32,078 nucleotides of DNA, taken from contig JAJRRC010000033.1 in assembly GCA_024279865.1 (NCBI GenBank), positions 1-32,078 on the forward strand, read 5' to 3'. Below the pieces are notes generated by a model, which saw nothing but the letters and a program-made list of their open reading frames with translations, had not been told where the DNA came from and made no database searches. The DNA is from Planctomycetota bacterium. GTDB taxonomy: Bacteria > Planctomycetota > Phycisphaerae > Phycisphaerales > Phycisphaeraceae. Positions 25,337 to 32,078 of this stretch are shown here, in pieces. A program made the translations under genes and the position numbers. Position 1 is the stretch's first letter. The number at the start of each line of letters is the position of its first letter.

Positions 25337-26494
25337 TCATCTTTGAGGGGGTGATAGGGCAGGAGCATTGAGGCGTTGAAGGACCGTTTGGGCGGTTTGG
25401 CGTACTAGGTCAGGCTCCTCTGTTTCCACCGCCAATGCGTGGAGTCGAGCCAGCAGCGCAGGGTGATCATGCTTGGCGAGATGGTTCCCCGCAGCAATGA
25501 TTGCATTGCGTTTGACCATGTCCAGCTTCATGCGTTTGAGGGCGGACCCGATGAATGCTTGTTGGCGAGATTCGGTTGTCCAGTTGAGCACTTCCAGTAG
25601 ATTTAGTCCCGGTGCTGGTGTGCGTGGGGTGTATCTCGGATGTACTGGTGTGTTCGCTGCAAGCAAACTTGCTTGGGTGTCTGTTGGGTTTCCCGATGGC
25701 GAGGCTGTTTTTAAGGGCATTTTCGGGGTGGGTGGGTTGTGTGGGCAAACTTCCTGACAGATGTCACAACCCGCGAGCCAGTCGCCCATGGGTTCAAACA
25801 GGGCCGGGTCGATGGCGTTTCGGTGTTCGAGGGTCAGATAGCTAATGCATTTGCGGGCATCAATCTGGTAGGGGGTCAAGCAATCCGTGGGACAGGCATC
25901 AAGGCATCGGGTACAGGTGCCACAGTGGTCTGCCATGGGTTGATTGGCTGTTTGGTTTGTGGTGGCAAGGTCCAGCGTGGTAAAAATTTCGCCCAAGAGG
26001 AACCACGACCCGATTTTGGGATGGATTAAGAGGGTGTTTTTGCCGATCCATCCGAGTCCTGCCCTAGCAGCATGGAGACGTTCAGGGACCGGGGCCGTAT
26101 CGACTGCTGCACGGAACTGGGCATCTGGCCAATGTTCCTTCATGGCATCGGTGAGTTTGAATAATCGTTTTTTCAAGACTTTGTGGTAGTCATCGCCCCA
26201 AGCGTATCGCGCGATGCGGCCGATGGGGGGAGTGGTTTCCAAGGATGAGGTGCAAGCGTACCGGTCGGCCAGACAGATGACAGTTTTGGCTCCGGGCAGC
26301 AATTTTTGAGGATCGTTTCGAATTTCGACATGTTCAGCGAGATATCCCATTTCACCTTGTTTGCCATCGGCAAGCCATTGGTGCAGATAGGCGGTATCGG
26401 TGGGGAGTTCTGCAGGGGTGATTCCCAACAATGCAAAGCCCAATTGACTGCCAATTTGTTCCAGCAAAGCATGGATGTCAGGGGGGGTGAACAT
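25337..26494 (-). CDS. queG: Epoxyqueuosine reductase QueG
   Basis: This 385-residue cobalamin- and iron-sulfur-dependent enzyme reduces epoxyqueuosine to queuosine in the tRNA anticodon wobble position. Ferredoxin-like cysteines are at 191, 194, 197 and 201 (CGTCTRCLDACP) and at 243, 246 and 250 (CDICQEVCP), with further cysteines at 205 and 216. The conserved VDTAPVPER contains the catalytic Asp132, and GLGWIGKNTLLIHP follows. A C-terminal helical HEAT-like tail is present after a Pro/Thr-rich linker. It is the first gene of the minus-strand operon and is divergent from nuoD across 85 bases. Confidence 0.95.
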   Translation of the reverse strand: MFTPPDIHALLEQIGSQLGFALLGITPAELPTDTAYLHQWLADGKQGEMGYLAEHVEIRNDPQKLLPGAKTVICLADRYACTSSLETTPPIGRIARYAWGDDYHKVLKKRLFKLTDAMKEHWPDAQFRAAVDTAPVPERLHAARAGLGWIGKNTLLIHPKIGSWFLLGEIFTTLDLATTNQTANQPMADHCGTCTRCLDACPTDCLTPYQIDARKCISYLTLEHRNAIDPALFEPMGDWLAGCDICQEVCPHNPPTPKMPLKTASPSGNPTDTQASLLAANTPVHPRYTPRTPAPGLNLLEVLNWTTESRQQAFIGSALKRMKLDMVKRNAIIAAGNHLAKHDHPALLARLHALAVETEEPDLVRQTAQTVLQRLNAPALSPPQR

Positions 26495-26514
26495 AACGGA
26501 CCATTTTAGGTGAT

Positions 26515-26543
26515 TTGTGGGTAAACTTCTGGGGGACTACAAT
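26515..26543 (+). promoter_or_regulatory. Sigma70-type promoter of the nuoDEF genes
   Basis: TTGTGG (26515-26520) and TACAAT (26538-26543) are separated by exactly 17 bases and lie 36 bases before the nuoD ATG. The match to the -35/-10 consensus and the spacing make this one of the clearest promoters in the window. A TAGGAG ribosome binding site follows at 26571-26576. Confidence 0.65.
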
Positions 26544-26579
26544 CTTGGTTTCTGTTTGATTGAGAGATGGTAGGAGATT

Positions 26580-27887
26580 ATGCCATACGACCTACAGCCG
26601 TTTGATGTGGATATTGAGACAACGCCCTACCTCCAGCCTCCGTCGGTGGAGGGTGATAGCGATCATACTGCCACTTCCACTGGCCGATGGACGCTGAACT
26701 TTGGGCCTCAGCATCCTGCGACGCACACCACCTTGCGCATTGTGATGGAACTTGATGGCGAGCGAATCGTTCGCGCAGTCCCTCACATTGGCTACCTGCA
26801 TTCAGGTTTTGAAAAGCTCGGCGAAGTGCTCGACTACAACCAATACGTCACCATTGCTTCTCGGATGAACTATGTATCACCCATTGCCAACGATATTTGT
26901 TGGCATCATGCGGTGGAGAAGCTTTTTGATATTGATCTGACCCCGCGATGTAAAGTCGTTCGCACGATCCTTGCTGAACTGGCTCGCATTCAAGACCATC
27001 TGTTGTCCATCGGGGCGACGGCCTTGGACCTTGGCGCGTTTACCGCATTTCTGTATGGGTTTAATGAACGCGAAGGCATTTGCGACATTATTGAATATGT
27101 CAGTGGCCAGCGATTCCATCCAGACTATACCCGTGTGGGTGGAACGATGGCAGATCTTCCCGACGAGGAAGTGTTCAAGCGGATGATTAAAAAGTTCATC
27201 CGTGAGCAATTGCCCCCAGCCGTGGCGGATATTGAAAACCTGCTCAATAAAAACCGTATTTTCCGTGACCGCACCGAAGACATCGGCATCATCACCCATG
27301 ACGAAGCAATCGCCTGGTCACTCACCGGTCCAATCGCTCGAGCGTCTGGTGTGAGACGGGACTTACGCAAAGATGAACCCTACCTCTGCTATGCAGACAA
27401 CTGGGACGGCCAAGGGGCCCAGGCGGTGCAGTTCAGCGTGCCTTTGGCAACCACCGGCGACTGCTACGCCCGATACCTCGTGCGACTCGAAGAAGTCAAA
27501 CAATCCATTCGTATCATCGAACAGTTGATCGACAACATCCCCGCGGGGCCGATGAATGTGGGTGACGACACCGGCATCGTCAAGCCCTCCAAAGATGCGG
27601 TCTACGGCTCAATCGAAGGATTGATCCAACACTTCGAACTCACCATGACCAATCGCGGCTGGAAAGCACCCGTCGCGCAAGTTTATGGCTGCCAGGAAAC
27701 CGCCAATGGTGAACTGGGTTATTACATTGTCAGTGACGGCGGTCCTCGACCGTGGCGTGTGAAAACGCGGCCGCCTAGCTTTATTAATTATTCGGTGTTC
27801 TCGAAAATGATCGAAGGACATCTGATCTCCGATACCGTGGCAATTTTGGGTAGCCTCAATATTATTGCTGCGGAATTGGATCGATAA
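26580..27887 (+). CDS. nuoD: NADH-quinone oxidoreductase subunit D
   Basis: This 435-residue peripheral subunit of respiratory complex I (49 kDa homologue) forms the quinone-reducing site with NuoB. The quinone loop FGPQHPATH lies at 41-49, and HIGYLHSGFEKL follows. The stretch RMNYVSPIANDI contains the conserved quinone-site tyrosine. The C-terminal VFSKMIEGHLISDTVAILGS closure is complete. It is not fused to NuoC. The N-terminal 35 residues are a poorly conserved extension. TAGGAG precedes the ATG by a few bases. NuoA, B and C are absent upstream, where queG runs in the opposite direction. Confidence 0.97.
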   Translation: MPYDLQPFDVDIETTPYLQPPSVEGDSDHTATSTGRWTLNFGPQHPATHTTLRIVMELDGERIVRAVPHIGYLHSGFEKLGEVLDYNQYVTIASRMNYVSPIANDICWHHAVEKLFDIDLTPRCKVVRTILAELARIQDHLLSIGATALDLGAFTAFLYGFNEREGICDIIEYVSGQRFHPDYTRVGGTMADLPDEEVFKRMIKKFIREQLPPAVADIENLLNKNRIFRDRTEDIGIITHDEAIAWSLTGPIARASGVRRDLRKDEPYLCYADNWDGQGAQAVQFSVPLATTGDCYARYLVRLEEVKQSIRIIEQLIDNIPAGPMNVGDDTGIVKPSKDAVYGSIEGLIQHFELTMTNRGWKAPVAQVYGCQETANGELGYYIVSDGGPRPWRVKTRPPSFINYSVFSKMIEGHLISDTVAILGSLNIIAAELDR

Positions 27888-27906
27888 GATTTGGGAGTCA
27901 TTATTC

Positions 27907-28431
27907 ATGGCCTGGTTAACCAAAAACAGCGGCACCATGCAAATTGAGCGTCGCGAAGAACCCTATCTCGACGATGCACTCAAAGCAAAGCTCGAAGCAG
28001 AAGTCATCATCCGCTATCCAGACCGTCGTGCAGCCATGTTGCCGACGCTGCATGCGGTGCAACATCAAGTCGGCTGGCTGCCCCTGCAAGCGCTCGCGGA
28101 AATCGGCGCGTTTCTGGGCGTGGCCCCTTCAGAAGTCATGGACACAGCCTCTTTTTACGAAGAATACTGGCTCGAGCCCAAAGGCAAATATGTGATTTGG
28201 CTTTGCCAATCAATCACGTGTGAATTGCTCAACCGTGAAAGCTTAATGCAAAAGCTTCAAGCCAAACTCAGTATCAAGCCAGGCCAAACCACCGAGGACG
28301 GCAAGTTCACCCTCATGAACGTGGAATGCTTGGGTTCTTGTGGCACCGCACCTTGTGCGTTGGTCAATGAAACACTGCACGAAGATTTAACCGCTGAAAA
28401 TCTAGATCAAATTCTAGACGCGTTAGAGTAG
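27907..28431 (+). CDS. nuoE: NADH-quinone oxidoreductase subunit E
   Basis: This 174-residue protein is the 24 kDa [2Fe-2S] subunit of the complex I NADH-oxidising module. The cluster ligands are Cys100, Cys105 (CQSITC), Cys141 and Cys145 (CLGSC), all present. The helical N-terminal half contains LPTLHAVQHQVGWLP and ASFYEEY as in family members. The open frame begins inside nuoD at 27865, but the ATG at 27907 with GGGAG about 10 bases upstream gives the usual N-terminus. It follows nuoD by 19 bases. Confidence 0.95.
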   Translation: MAWLTKNSGTMQIERREEPYLDDALKAKLEAEVIIRYPDRRAAMLPTLHAVQHQVGWLPLQALAEIGAFLGVAPSEVMDTASFYEEYWLEPKGKYVIWLCQSITCELLNRESLMQKLQAKLSIKPGQTTEDGKFTLMNVECLGSCGTAPCALVNETLHEDLTAENLDQILDALE

Positions 28432-28481
28432 ATGAAAAGTCCCAGACGCTGCCGCGATAAGGCTATATGGATGGGTAGAAC

Positions 28482-28664
28482 ATGATAGACCGCTGGTTTT
28501 CAAAAATGTGTCGCAATGCGGGGTTGGCCATTCATCACGTTGCCAATCCCACAGAAAAGAAAACGGTCCGTCACACGACAGAAGAAAAACAAATTAGCCC
28601 GACCGTGACGCTCAGGCGAACCACGATCGAAGAGATAGAGGTCAAAAAAAATGGCATTCAATGA
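28482..28664 (+). CDS. Small unknown protein between nuoE and nuoF
   Basis: This 60-codon frame starts at ATG 28482, behind GGATGGG, and overlaps the start of nuoF by 14 bases. That arrangement suggests translational coupling. The product is basic, with no membrane segment or cysteine pair motif. It has a Lys/Glu-rich middle and a beta-prone stretch TVTLRRTTIEEIEV near the end. I do not recognise the family. If real, it could be an accessory factor of the NuoEF module; alternatively the frame is fortuitous. Confidence 0.5.
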   Translation: MIDRWFSKMCRNAGLAIHHVANPTEKKTVRHTTEEKQISPTVTLRRTTIEEIEVKKNGIQ

Positions 28665-30012
28665 ACCAGTTTTAACCAAACGTATCCCAACGCCACCCTT
28701 TGGCTCGTTCGCGGATCGCAAACTCAATACCTATGAAGATTTTGTTCGCACCGGCGGCTATGAATCGCTCAAAAAAGCGGTCGCAATGGAACCTTCAGAC
28801 ATTGTCGAAGTCGTCAAGGCCAGCGAACTACGCGGCCGCGGCGGTGCAGGATTCCCCGCAGGGATGAAGTGGAGTTTCCTTCCACCTCAAGATGGCGAAC
28901 CTCGCTACCTTGCGGTCAATAGCGATGAATCCGAGCCAGGCACGTTCAAGGATCGCATGTTGCTGGATTTCGATCCACATCTCCTGCTTGAAGGCATTGC
29001 CATCTGCATGAAGGCTTGCCAGCTCGACACAACTTATATTTACATTCGTGGTGAATACCACGCACAAACCAAAATCCTGGAAAACGCCATCAACGAAGCC
29101 TACGCCAACGGTATCTTCGGCGACCAATCCATCATGGGCAAAGTCAATGACCGCTTCCCCAACTGTTATGTCCATCGCGGGGCAGGAGCCTATATCTGTG
29201 GCGAAGAAACCGCACTGCTCAACTCGCTCGAAGGCAAACGCGGTTGGCCTCGTATCAAGCCTCCATTCCCAGCCGTCGCGGGTGCGTTTGGCAGACCCAC
29301 GATTATCAACAACGTTGAATCGCTGGCTATGGTCGGCCCGATCCTGCTCAATGGACCTCAGTGGTTCAAAAGCATGGGCGTGGGACGACCTGAAGGAGCC
29401 CCGCCTCAAGTGCCCGCAAGCTACGGCCCAAAACTGTTCGGCATCTCAGGCCATATCAATCGGCCCGGTGTCTATGAAGAAAATCTTGGTATCACCGTCA
29501 AAGACCTCATTGAAACCTACGGCGGAGGGATGCGCCACGGCAAAAAATTCAAAGCTGCCATCCCAGGCGGTATTGCCATGGGCGTGCTGGGGACCGATCA
29601 ATACGATGCGCCTTTGGATTTTGATATCGGCAAAAAATTCGCTTGCCTCGGTCTGGGAACCGCCGGCGTGATTGTCATGGACGAAGACACCGACATGGTC
29701 GCAGCTTTGCGAAATATCGTCCGGTTTTTCTCACATGAATCTTGTGGCCAATGTACCCCTTGTCGTGAGGGCGGAAACTGGATGTACAAAACGCTTTGCC
29801 GTATTGAGCAAGGTGATGGGACCACCAAAGACCTTGATTTGCTTTTGGAAATCGCGGCTTCGATGGGAGCCATGCCCGGAACCACGATTTGTGGCCTGGC
29901 TGATGGCGCGAATTGGGCGGTACGCACCTTCATCAATAAATTTTGGGATGAATTCGAATCACGCGTCAAGCCGAGCGTCGAACGGGTGATTCCTTTAGCG
30001 GTGGTGCAGTAG
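28651..30012 (+). CDS. nuoF: NADH-quinone oxidoreductase subunit F
   Basis: This 453-residue protein is the 51 kDa subunit that binds NADH, FMN and one [4Fe-4S] cluster. The NADH-binding glycine loop GRGGAGFPAGMKW and the FMN stretch NSDESEPGTFKDR are present, as is GAGAYICGEETALLNSLEG. The cluster ligands are Cys365, Cys368, Cys371 (SCGQCTPCREG) and Cys414 (TTICGLADG). Ribosome binding site AGAGG lies 10 bases before the ATG. No nuoG follows; instead a minus-strand frame overlaps the 3' end. Confidence 0.97.
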   Translation: MAFNEPVLTKRIPTPPFGSFADRKLNTYEDFVRTGGYESLKKAVAMEPSDIVEVVKASELRGRGGAGFPAGMKWSFLPPQDGEPRYLAVNSDESEPGTFKDRMLLDFDPHLLLEGIAICMKACQLDTTYIYIRGEYHAQTKILENAINEAYANGIFGDQSIMGKVNDRFPNCYVHRGAGAYICGEETALLNSLEGKRGWPRIKPPFPAVAGAFGRPTIINNVESLAMVGPILLNGPQWFKSMGVGRPEGAPPQVPASYGPKLFGISGHINRPGVYEENLGITVKDLIETYGGGMRHGKKFKAAIPGGIAMGVLGTDQYDAPLDFDIGKKFACLGLGTAGVIVMDEDTDMVAALRNIVRFFSHESCGQCTPCREGGNWMYKTLCRIEQGDGTTKDLDLLLEIAASMGAMPGTTICGLADGANWAVRTFINKFWDEFESRVKPSVERVIPLAVVQ

Positions 30013-30190
30013 TTTTTTGAATCAGTTGACGTAGTAATTGGACACCAACACTCATCAGTTGTTGCTCGTTAGCTTGGTGTAGAAACGCTTGGGACTGGTC
30101 GTCTAACGGCGGGTTATGCCATTCACGGTAGACAGGAATCTGGGCTAGTAATTTCAGAACTTCAGTGTCAACCTGTTCGTTGCTCTGCAT
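29966..30190 (-). CDS. Small hypothetical protein overlapping the 3' end of nuoF
   Basis: This 74-codon minus-strand frame ends 47 bases inside nuoF. The start has AAGGCAGC about 9 bases upstream. The product is amphipathic and mostly helical (EVLKLLAQIPVYREWHNPP, then QLMSVGVQLLRQLIQ), with no membrane segment and no recognised motif. Its regular hydrophobic pattern and ordinary amino-acid composition argue for a real gene, but only the outer three quarters avoids the nuoF constraint. Confidence 0.45.
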   Translation of the reverse strand: MQSNEQVDTEVLKLLAQIPVYREWHNPPLDDQSQAFLHQANEQQLMSVGVQLLRQLIQKTTAPPLKESPVRRSA

Positions 30191-30326
30191 TGAGCTGCCT
30201 TGCTCCGGACCCCAGAAGTTATTCGAGAATTCTTTCGGAAAATCTCTGTACAGAAATTCTCATCGGCCATATTGAGACCTGTCTTCACATGTTGATACCG
30301 ATCTTGTTAAGATGCCTTTTTTACAA

Positions 30327-30355
30327 GTTGTCAGTTGTCAGTGAACAGTTGTCAG
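30327..30355. repeat. Short TTGTCAG tandem-like repeat
   Basis: Three GTTGTCAG units (30327, 30334 and 30348 starts approximately) lie in this 29-base stretch, the second and third separated by TGAACA. It is in the non-coding region before the rhodanese-like lipoprotein gene. No regulatory role is evident. Confidence 0.5.
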
Positions 30356-30450
30356 CAAGAGGGGAGAATCTGGAAACGGGTTGTCGTTTTTTTTCATCCC
30401 CCTTCTTTTTTGCTGGCGGATCACTTGATTTGTTTTATTTGGAGTGAATG

Positions 30451-30864
30451 ATGAAATATCGCTTTTTGTTGGCTGTTTTGGTTTTGGTTGGCATGATCGG
30501 GTGTAAGGGTAGCCCCAAGGTCAGTGACCAGGATTTACAGCAGATTGAATACCCCAAGCTCTTGGAATTGCGAGAATCTCCCAAGTTGACCGTGGTGATT
30601 GTGGATGTGCGATCCGCTGCTCAGTACGCTCAGGGTCATTTGCCCAATGCGATCCATATCCCTCTTGCAGAGCTGGATTACCGAGACGCTCGTCTGGGCA
30701 ATGCCGATGCGGTGGTGGTCTATGCCGGCGGATGGACGGAGTTTTTATCACCCGCAGCCGCCAAAAAACTATTGGCCATGGGCTACAAAAATATCTACGA
30801 TTTCCGAGGCGGAATCGAAATATGGAAAGCCTACGGCGGAAAATTGACCACCCCCCAGAAGTAA
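30451..30864 (+). CDS. Rhodanese-fold lipoprotein lacking the catalytic cysteine
   Basis: This 137-residue protein starts with a signal sequence ending in MIGC, where Cys18 would be lipid-modified. The rhodanese-like domain follows: VVIVDVRSAAQYAQGHLPNAIHIP (about 48-71) and YDFRGGIEIWKAYGG at the end. The active-site loop, normally C-x-x-G-x-R, reads YAGGWTEF, with Ala92 where Cys is expected, so sulfur transfer is unlikely and a binding role is more plausible. Two ATG codons are adjacent; the second (30451) is at the better distance from GGAG. A hairpin follows the gene. Confidence 0.85.
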   Translation: MKYRFLLAVLVLVGMIGCKGSPKVSDQDLQQIEYPKLLELRESPKLTVVIVDVRSAAQYAQGHLPNAIHIPLAELDYRDARLGNADAVVVYAGGWTEFLSPAAAKKLLAMGYKNIYDFRGGIEIWKAYGGKLTTPQK

Positions 30865-30913
30865 CCCCCGCTTCCGGTTACCACTTATCGTGAAACATGG
30901 CTTTTATCAAAAA

Positions 30914-30956
30914 CCGAAAAAGTGGATTCAAAAACGGTCCTCTGCCACTTTTTCAG
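30914..30956. terminator. Terminator-like inverted repeat after the lipoprotein gene
   Basis: GAAAAAGTGG (30916-30925) and CCACTTTTTC (30945-30954) are perfect 10-base arms around a 19-base loop, extendable with one mismatch. The A/T runs lie in the stem on both strands, so it could stop transcription in either direction. It separates the lipoprotein gene from the AT-rich gene downstream. Confidence 0.55.
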
Positions 30957-31014
30957 TCTTCGGTGTGACACCTGATATTTCTATTGAGTATTCACAAATA
31001 AGGGATAAGTTTCG

Positions 31015-31923
31015 ATGGGCAAGATCAAGGTGATAAAATTGCCACTTACAGCAGCATATAAATTTGGCAAATCTCACAATTTGGCATCTGAAATTGAAGC
31101 GATACGTCAGATGAAAATTGTGTGGGATAAAACATACAAATCGTCTTTGCGGTCTGCTTACATTATAGAATTGTTTGAAAAGCATAATATTTATCAGGCA
31201 TTCAAAGATACATGTTGGCCTGATGGTAATAGTGGCTCAGGTAATTTGAAACGCCTTTGGTATTTCAAGCTCCAAAGTCAGCAGAGAAATTATGCTAGGA
31301 GTCATATATGTGAGGTGAATCTTGGTGGAAAACTCAATAAAAACAATCAAGAGTTGGGCCAATCGGAGACTTTGGACCAATCAATGAGTCCATGCCCCGT
31401 TCTTTTCTTCAAAAGTCACAATATTCTACTCAAAAAACGCATAGCTAATTTTCTTGAATTGGCGTTAACTAATAGCTCGGACGCTTTTTTGCTTGGAATA
31501 TTATTAGATAGGTTTCTATGGACAGCTACAGAAGATAACGATAAAAATGAACGCGTGAAATATATCGGCCAACCATATTGGTCAAAAGAAGCAATACTAC
31601 AGTATCAGCGTCAGAATCAAGGTCGAAAAAACAAATATATAAAAAATCTCAGGCATGAGCATATTGTTCCTCGAAATATAATCAAGAAACGTATTTTGGG
31701 TCTTCCAATCAAGAGTGCCGAGAATATATTTAAAATTCTTGAATCATGTTCTCATGCGGTAATTGTTACGAAAAAAGAAGACCAACGATTAAAGGACGTT
31801 GGGTTGAATAAAGACATGCCGGAGTCTTTCCATAAAGACGGAAATATTAAAGCAAGATATCAAGCGGCTGGTATTGAAATAAGAGAGGTTACAGGGCAGA
31901 ACCTTAAAAAAATTATGTTGTGA
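31015..31923 (+). CDS. AT-rich unknown protein with HNH-like motif
   Basis: This 302-residue protein is markedly richer in A/T, Lys, Asn and Ile than its neighbours, which suggests horizontal acquisition. No signal peptide or membrane segment is seen. The N-terminal part (AAYKFGKSHNLASEIEAIRQ) is helical and basic. RHEHIVPR at 213-220 resembles the first strand of an HNH nuclease fold, and a conserved-looking AVIVTKKEDQRL followed by DMPESFHKDG and ARYQAAGIEI closes the protein. This could be a DNA-modification or defence-related nuclease, but the second metal-binding half is not certain. The start has AAGGGATAAG about 10 bases upstream. I do not recognise a named family. Confidence 0.6.
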   Translation: MGKIKVIKLPLTAAYKFGKSHNLASEIEAIRQMKIVWDKTYKSSLRSAYIIELFEKHNIYQAFKDTCWPDGNSGSGNLKRLWYFKLQSQQRNYARSHICEVNLGGKLNKNNQELGQSETLDQSMSPCPVLFFKSHNILLKKRIANFLELALTNSSDAFLLGILLDRFLWTATEDNDKNERVKYIGQPYWSKEAILQYQRQNQGRKNKYIKNLRHEHIVPRNIIKKRILGLPIKSAENIFKILESCSHAVIVTKKEDQRLKDVGLNKDMPESFHKDGNIKARYQAAGIEIREVTGQNLKKIML

Positions 31924-32025
31924 GGGGCTGGGGCTTACAGGGCCATCGCATCTAAAATTCGCTCGAATACCGAATAGTAGGGTTTTGATAGGCATTGCGC
32001 CCTTACGCCTTGTTTGTTAGATTAG

Positions 32026-32074
32026 GGTCATGACCTGACGTGTGAGGCCTCACGTTTAATAAAATCCTTTGACA
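32026..32074 (+). promoter_or_regulatory. Palindromes and -35 element at the window edge
   Basis: Two perfect palindromes are close together: GGTCATGACC (32026-32035) and GTGAGGCCTCAC (32042-32053). A consensus TTGACA (32069-32074) follows, with AAGGA as the last bases. This may be the operator and promoter of a gene beyond the window; the -10 element is not visible, so the assignment is tentative. Confidence 0.35.
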
Positions 32075-32078
32075 AGGA

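Noticed and set aside
30190-30447. Plus-strand 85-codon frame before the rhodanese-like gene
   Set aside because: It contains the TTGTCAG repeat and ends exactly at the lipoprotein start, but its composition is not protein-like and no ribosome binding site is present.
31924-32025. Possible attachment site after the AT-rich gene
   Set aside because: No tRNA end, integrase or direct repeat flanking the gene was visible within the window.
1-32078. CRISPR array, rRNA or tRNA genes
   Set aside because: Gaps were read for regularly spaced repeats and for tRNA-like cloverleaf arms with a TTC-containing loop; none was convincing.

Overview
The window is a bacterial chromosome segment of roughly balanced base composition. 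The gene mix suggests Planctomycetota, possibly a Phycisphaerae-like lineage. It includes a Gld-type ABC exporter set with a DUF4340 partner, a URO-D-like protein beside an AraC regulator, a very long AsmA-like protein, a membrane-anchored Ser/Thr kinase, a free-standing MetRS beta-type domain and a split Nuo cluster. This placement is inference from gene content only; no rRNA or tRNA gene was seen.

Layout: clpC (339-2867) comes first, followed by a repeat-bearing gap. A divergent pair follows, an AraC/MelR-like regulator (minus) and a URO-D-like protein (plus). Next are an HDOD-GGDEF signalling protein, a second repeat-bearing gap, a fructose/Ntr-type PTS EIIA protein (minus) and a complete recQ (plus). 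From 10181 to 16070 runs a tight four-gene operon: ABC ATPase, ABC-2 permease, GldG-like membrane protein and DUF4340 protein. An Hpt phosphotransfer protein (minus), a PpiD/SurA-like anchored chaperone (plus), a MetRS beta-like RNA-binding protein (minus) and a 1215-residue AsmA-like protein (plus) come next. A minus-strand operon queG - Ser/Thr kinase - bioD follows. Divergent from it, behind a good sigma70-type promoter, lies nuoD-nuoE-small ORF-nuoF. The right end holds a small minus ORF, a rhodanese-fold lipoprotein lacking its catalytic cysteine, and an AT-rich gene with an HNH-like motif that looks acquired.

How the genes fit together: NuoDEF supply the quinone-side subunit and the NADH-oxidising module of complex I, but nuoABC and nuoG are not beside them. 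The Gld-like operon, the AsmA-like protein and the PpiD-like protein all concern the cell envelope. HDOD-GGDEF, Hpt, EIIA and the kinase are unlinked signalling parts. Every convergent gap longer than 300 bases (2868-3246, 7023-7376, 18719-19065) carries repeat or palindromic DNA. These repeats, the five-unit architecture of the DUF4340 protein, the small ORF between nuoE and nuoF and the terminal AT-rich gene are the least ordinary items. I did not find a clearly new multi-gene system.
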